Source: Bacillota bacterium (GTDB lineage Bacteria; Bacillota; Clostridia; Acetivibrionales; DTU013). Taken from it: 64,000 nucleotides of DNA. Under the pieces are notes generated by a model. That model did no database searches. It saw only the letters and a program-made list of their open reading frames with translations, and was not told where the DNA came from. Both the position numbers and the translations under genes were made by a program. Each line of letters begins with the position of its first letter. Position 1 is the first letter of the stretch. Positions 61,833 through 64,000 of this stretch are shown here, in pieces. The DNA lies in NCBI GenBank assembly GCA_023433505.1, contig JAEZCO010000075.1, positions 1 through 64,000 of the forward strand, given 5' to 3'.

Positions 61833-62684
61833 TTAATCTCCGTCCGGCAGCAAGGCCCTCAATAAGTCGTGCATCTCAATGAACTTCTTTGTGCGTATAT
61901 GTATTCGTTTCCCGAGACGGGCGGCAAGGTTTTTGGCAAACTCCCTGCAGGCGTCTTTATTGTACAACTGGATGGTGCTTAACCGTATCACTACGATGCC
62001 TTGCCTCTCAAGCCTGGCTGATCGCAGCATATCTCTGCCCTGCTCCGAAGGGCTGTTGTGATAAGCGAAGCTCTCATATTCGACAGCTAATTTCGCCTCT
62101 TTGTAATACATATCCGTATAGAAGCGGTTTTGTGCGAGCTGTCCCGTCTTACTTTTCACCAGGATCTCATGGTTAAAAACAGCACCGCTAAGTCCGTATC
62201 CTCCTAGTGCGTGGGGTAGTGTCAGGATCATATAGGCAAGAGACTCCATGATTGAAGCAGAACCATCTTTTAAATACTTCACCGCCCGTGCAGCGTTGTG
62301 ATGTCCACGGTGCCCCTGGGTTTTCACAAGAAATTTTCTGAGTTTTTGCTCGGTCGAGATCGACTTGGAAGGTTCGCCGGGAGGATGCGCGCATAGTTCC
62401 AGCCCCAGGAGGATGAGCCGGTGAATGCTCAATTTGCTTGCAAGCTCCAAAAACAGCAATTCGGGCGATGCAACCGTTTTGTCGTTTCGCGTTGTTATCG
62501 CCCCGGTCGGAAGGGCGAGCTCACACGAGTGGACCAATTTACCATTTTTGCGAAATCGCGCATCGTGCTCGGAGACAGTAATATTAGGCGAGTCGGTGTC
62601 TGCGGTTTTAAAACCGATGACGTTGTCGATATAAGGGATATTCCACAATATGGCGGCTGAAAAGTGGCTTAAGTATTCTTTCAT
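61833..62684 (-). CDS. Vsr/DUF559-like endonuclease-fold protein
   Basis: 283 residues. The C-terminal third has RFYTDMYYKEAKLAVEYESFAYH, then RDMLRSARLERQGIVVIRLS, the acidic-strand and R-L-x-x-x-G-x-x-V-x-R pattern of DUF559/Vsr-type nuclease folds. The N-terminal two thirds are unrecognised. ATG 62684 preferred over TTG 62696. No SD visible. Base composition differs slightly from the sulfur locus. Possibly part of a defence or accessory island; role unknown. Confidence 0.6.
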   Translation of the reverse strand: MKEYLSHFSAAILWNIPYIDNVIGFKTADTDSPNITVSEHDARFRKNGKLVHSCELALPTGAITTRNDKTVASPELLFLELASKLSIHRLILLGLELCAHPPGEPSKSISTEQKLRKFLVKTQGHRGHHNAARAVKYLKDGSASIMESLAYMILTLPHALGGYGLSGAVFNHEILVKSKTGQLAQNRFYTDMYYKEAKLAVEYESFAYHNSPSEQGRDMLRSARLERQGIVVIRLSTIQLYNKDACREFAKNLAARLGKRIHIRTKKFIEMHDLLRALLPDGD

Positions 62685-62932
62685 GAAAAAATCCAACTTA
62701 TTATTGTATTATTGTACAAATTTTTGACTAGGGGACTAAATATCAGTTTAAATCCGCTTCTTAACACAAAAATTGTTAACATAATTTAAAAACACCTTAT
62801 TTATTAGTCCCATAATCGAAATTTTGTACAGTATATCGGCGAATTGCCTTCAAAAACGCAAAATATGGGACTACTTAATATATTCTACCATAAAAAGGAA
62901 TACAAGTCGATTTTTTTTTTGAATCGCATCTT

Positions 62933-63181
62933 TCAATAGACCATCTTTTTCTGTTTACCTAACTGCTTTAATGCAGACTTCACTGAATTGCTGATACTTC
63001 CGTCGGTTACGTCCTCCATTTTCACAATCTGGCTGTACCTTATTCCGTCATAATAATACAGTTTCAAACGGCGTTGCTGTGCTTTGGTCAGCTCGCCAAT
63101 GGCGGCTAAAATCATAGCCTCAGTTACTTCTCTGATGTAGATTCCTCGGGGTTTCCACGAATACATCTTCCTTGCACCCAA
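62933..63181 (-). CDS. sigma-70 region 4-like HTH protein
   Basis: 82 residues. LTKAQQRRLKLYYYDGIRYSQIVKMEDVTDGSISNSVKSALKQLGKQ is a sigma region 4 helix-turn-helix. Similar short proteins are common in integrative elements of Firmicutes. The N terminus (YSWKPRGIYIREVT) is typical of that group. May regulate a mobile element. Confidence 0.65.
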   Translation of the reverse strand: MGARKMYSWKPRGIYIREVTEAMILAAIGELTKAQQRRLKLYYYDGIRYSQIVKMEDVTDGSISNSVKSALKQLGKQKKMVY

Positions 63182-63234
63182 TTACTATGAAGAAAGAGTC
63201 GACAACTGTGATTTTACTCACTCCATTATCACTT

Positions 63235-63996
63235 TCATAACTCATACTTTCTAAAAACAAAGAGGCCAAACACGGTGGACATAAGCATGATAACAACTGA
63301 ATTGATTACAATACTGATTGTCATGTCCGCTGAAAGCGGTGTTGAAGAAATTATCGCAGACATACCATAAATTGAGTGCCGCATACCTAATTCAACAATT
63401 TTTACAACACCGGAAGAAAAATTGCTCAGGTTTCTACTAGCAGACCAGAATGTTTCACTGAACAATACATAGCATAGGCAAACAATGATTGATGTGGTGC
63501 TGTTCCTTATTAACATCGAAAGCAGACAAATGACTGTCCCTAAAGCGGCGTAAATTGTAAAGCCGCAAATGATCATTGCAACGTACTCACCCGTCAGTAT
63601 GTTGCTGATTTGACCGGAACTAAACAAAGCAATCAACTCAAATAGCAAGAAAACGGCGGCAGCTGTAGCCGATGAAAGAATAGCTTTTGACAAATAGATA
63701 CGGGTGCGGCTTTTGCCTATAATCCATTTGTGCTGCCATGTTTTCCATTGATATTCTTGACCAATCAATACGGAGATTAGGATAGCAATTAAAATACCTA
63801 ACCCTTTTTGATATTCTGTGCCTATCCGAAAAATATCCGCAATCCCCTTAAATGCGGTTAAATTTCCAAAGACCGAAATACCTACACGAATGTCTTGACG
63901 CATAGTCATCATCAGCAAGAAAGCAAGAATACCTGTAAATGTCATAATGCCATAAAGCAGTTTGCTTTTTCCAAACCTGTAAAGGTCGCTTCTCAA
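63235..63996 (-). CDS. ABC-2 type permease (5' end cut by window)
   Basis: 253 residues visible, with about six membrane helices (LLYGIMTFTGILAFLLMMTM; GLGILIAILISVLIGQEYQWKTWQ). Resembles lantibiotic-type ABC-2 permeases. The frame opens at TTG 63996, but no stop lies between it and the window end, so the true start may be further upstream. Partner ATPase presumably outside the window. Confidence 0.75.
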   Translation of the reverse strand: MRSDLYRFGKSKLLYGIMTFTGILAFLLMMTMRQDIRVGISVFGNLTAFKGIADIFRIGTEYQKGLGILIAILISVLIGQEYQWKTWQHKWIIGKSRTRIYLSKAILSSATAAAVFLLFELIALFSSGQISNILTGEYVAMIICGFTIYAALGTVICLLSMLIRNSTTSIIVCLCYVLFSETFWSASRNLSNFSSGVVKIVELGMRHSIYGMSAIISSTPLSADMTISIVINSVVIMLMSTVFGLFVFRKYEL

Positions 63997-64000
63997 TAGG

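Noticed and set aside
1..64000. CRISPR arrays, rRNA or tRNA genes
   Set aside because: No regularly spaced direct repeats and no recognisable rRNA or tRNA sequence were seen by eye.

Overview
The window looks like chromosomal DNA of an anaerobic, low-to-mid GC member of the Clostridia. The signs are strong AGGAGG ribosome binding sites, frequent TTG/GTG starts, near-consensus sigma-A promoters with 17-bp spacers, BMP-lipoprotein and AraC-controlled sugar ABC systems, and oxygen-sensitive nitrogenase-like enzymes. I cannot name the genus from sequence alone.

Layout. 0-0.5 kb: no gene, but a roughly 100-bp inverted-repeat element. 0.5-7.9 kb: an FAD dehydrogenase, then a purine/nucleoside salvage operon (xpt, BMP lipoprotein, ABC ATPase, two permeases, zinc-ribbon protein). 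8.2-10.9 kb: a GH2 glycosidase divergent from an AraC regulator. 10.9-12.9 kb: MarR, an ArsA/Get3-type ATPase interrupted by a -1 frameshift at an A-run, and a small protein. 13-14.5 kb: an AviRa-like methyltransferase, and YjbQ with a tiny coiled-coil protein. 14.7-19 kb: a two-component system with an ABC-2 exporter. 19.2-24.5 kb: AraC, a sugar ABC importer and a BadF-type kinase. 25-30.8 kb: a copper region (HMA-SafE-cupredoxin fusion, CopA with a coiled-coil tail, CopZ, a small membrane protein) with two matching OmpR-type promoters. 31.2-61.3 kb: one large sulfur locus (below). 61.4-64 kb: a decayed or mobile-looking stretch (RhuM remnant, Vsr/DUF559-like protein, sigma-like HTH protein, ABC-2 permease cut by the window end).

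The sulfur locus is the interesting part. It has four complete pairs of nitrogenase component-1-like subunits (D1K1, K2D2, D3K3, D4K4), one NifB-like radical SAM protein, one stand-alone NifX/NafY-like protein and one NifH-like reductase. There is no NifE, NifN or NifV in the window. Around them are cystathionine beta-lyase, cysteine synthase, O-acetylhomoserine sulfhydrylase, an Ssu/Tau-type ABC importer with two permeases, three YezD-type mini-proteins, a glutamine-synthetase-like ligase, a Nudix hydrolase, a second copper ATPase, a MtaA/UroD-type methyltransferase and a DUF1638 protein. The closest characterised parallel is the methylthio-alkane reductase (Mar) of Rhodospirillum rubrum, which frees methanethiol for methionine synthesis. 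I infer a sulfur-scavenging system in which one shared reductase and one cofactor-building protein serve four different C-S (or similar) bond reductases.

The transcription units of this locus appear wired together. A small hairpin (CCAG-loop-CTGG, changed to CTAG-loop-CTAG in one copy) immediately followed by an intrinsic terminator occurs seven times, with a more diverged eighth copy, always in the 5' leader of a locus gene. Most copies follow a sigma-A promoter with an exact 17-bp spacer and an AGGAATAC-type box. I do not recognise it as a known riboswitch; it looks like an undescribed attenuator family.
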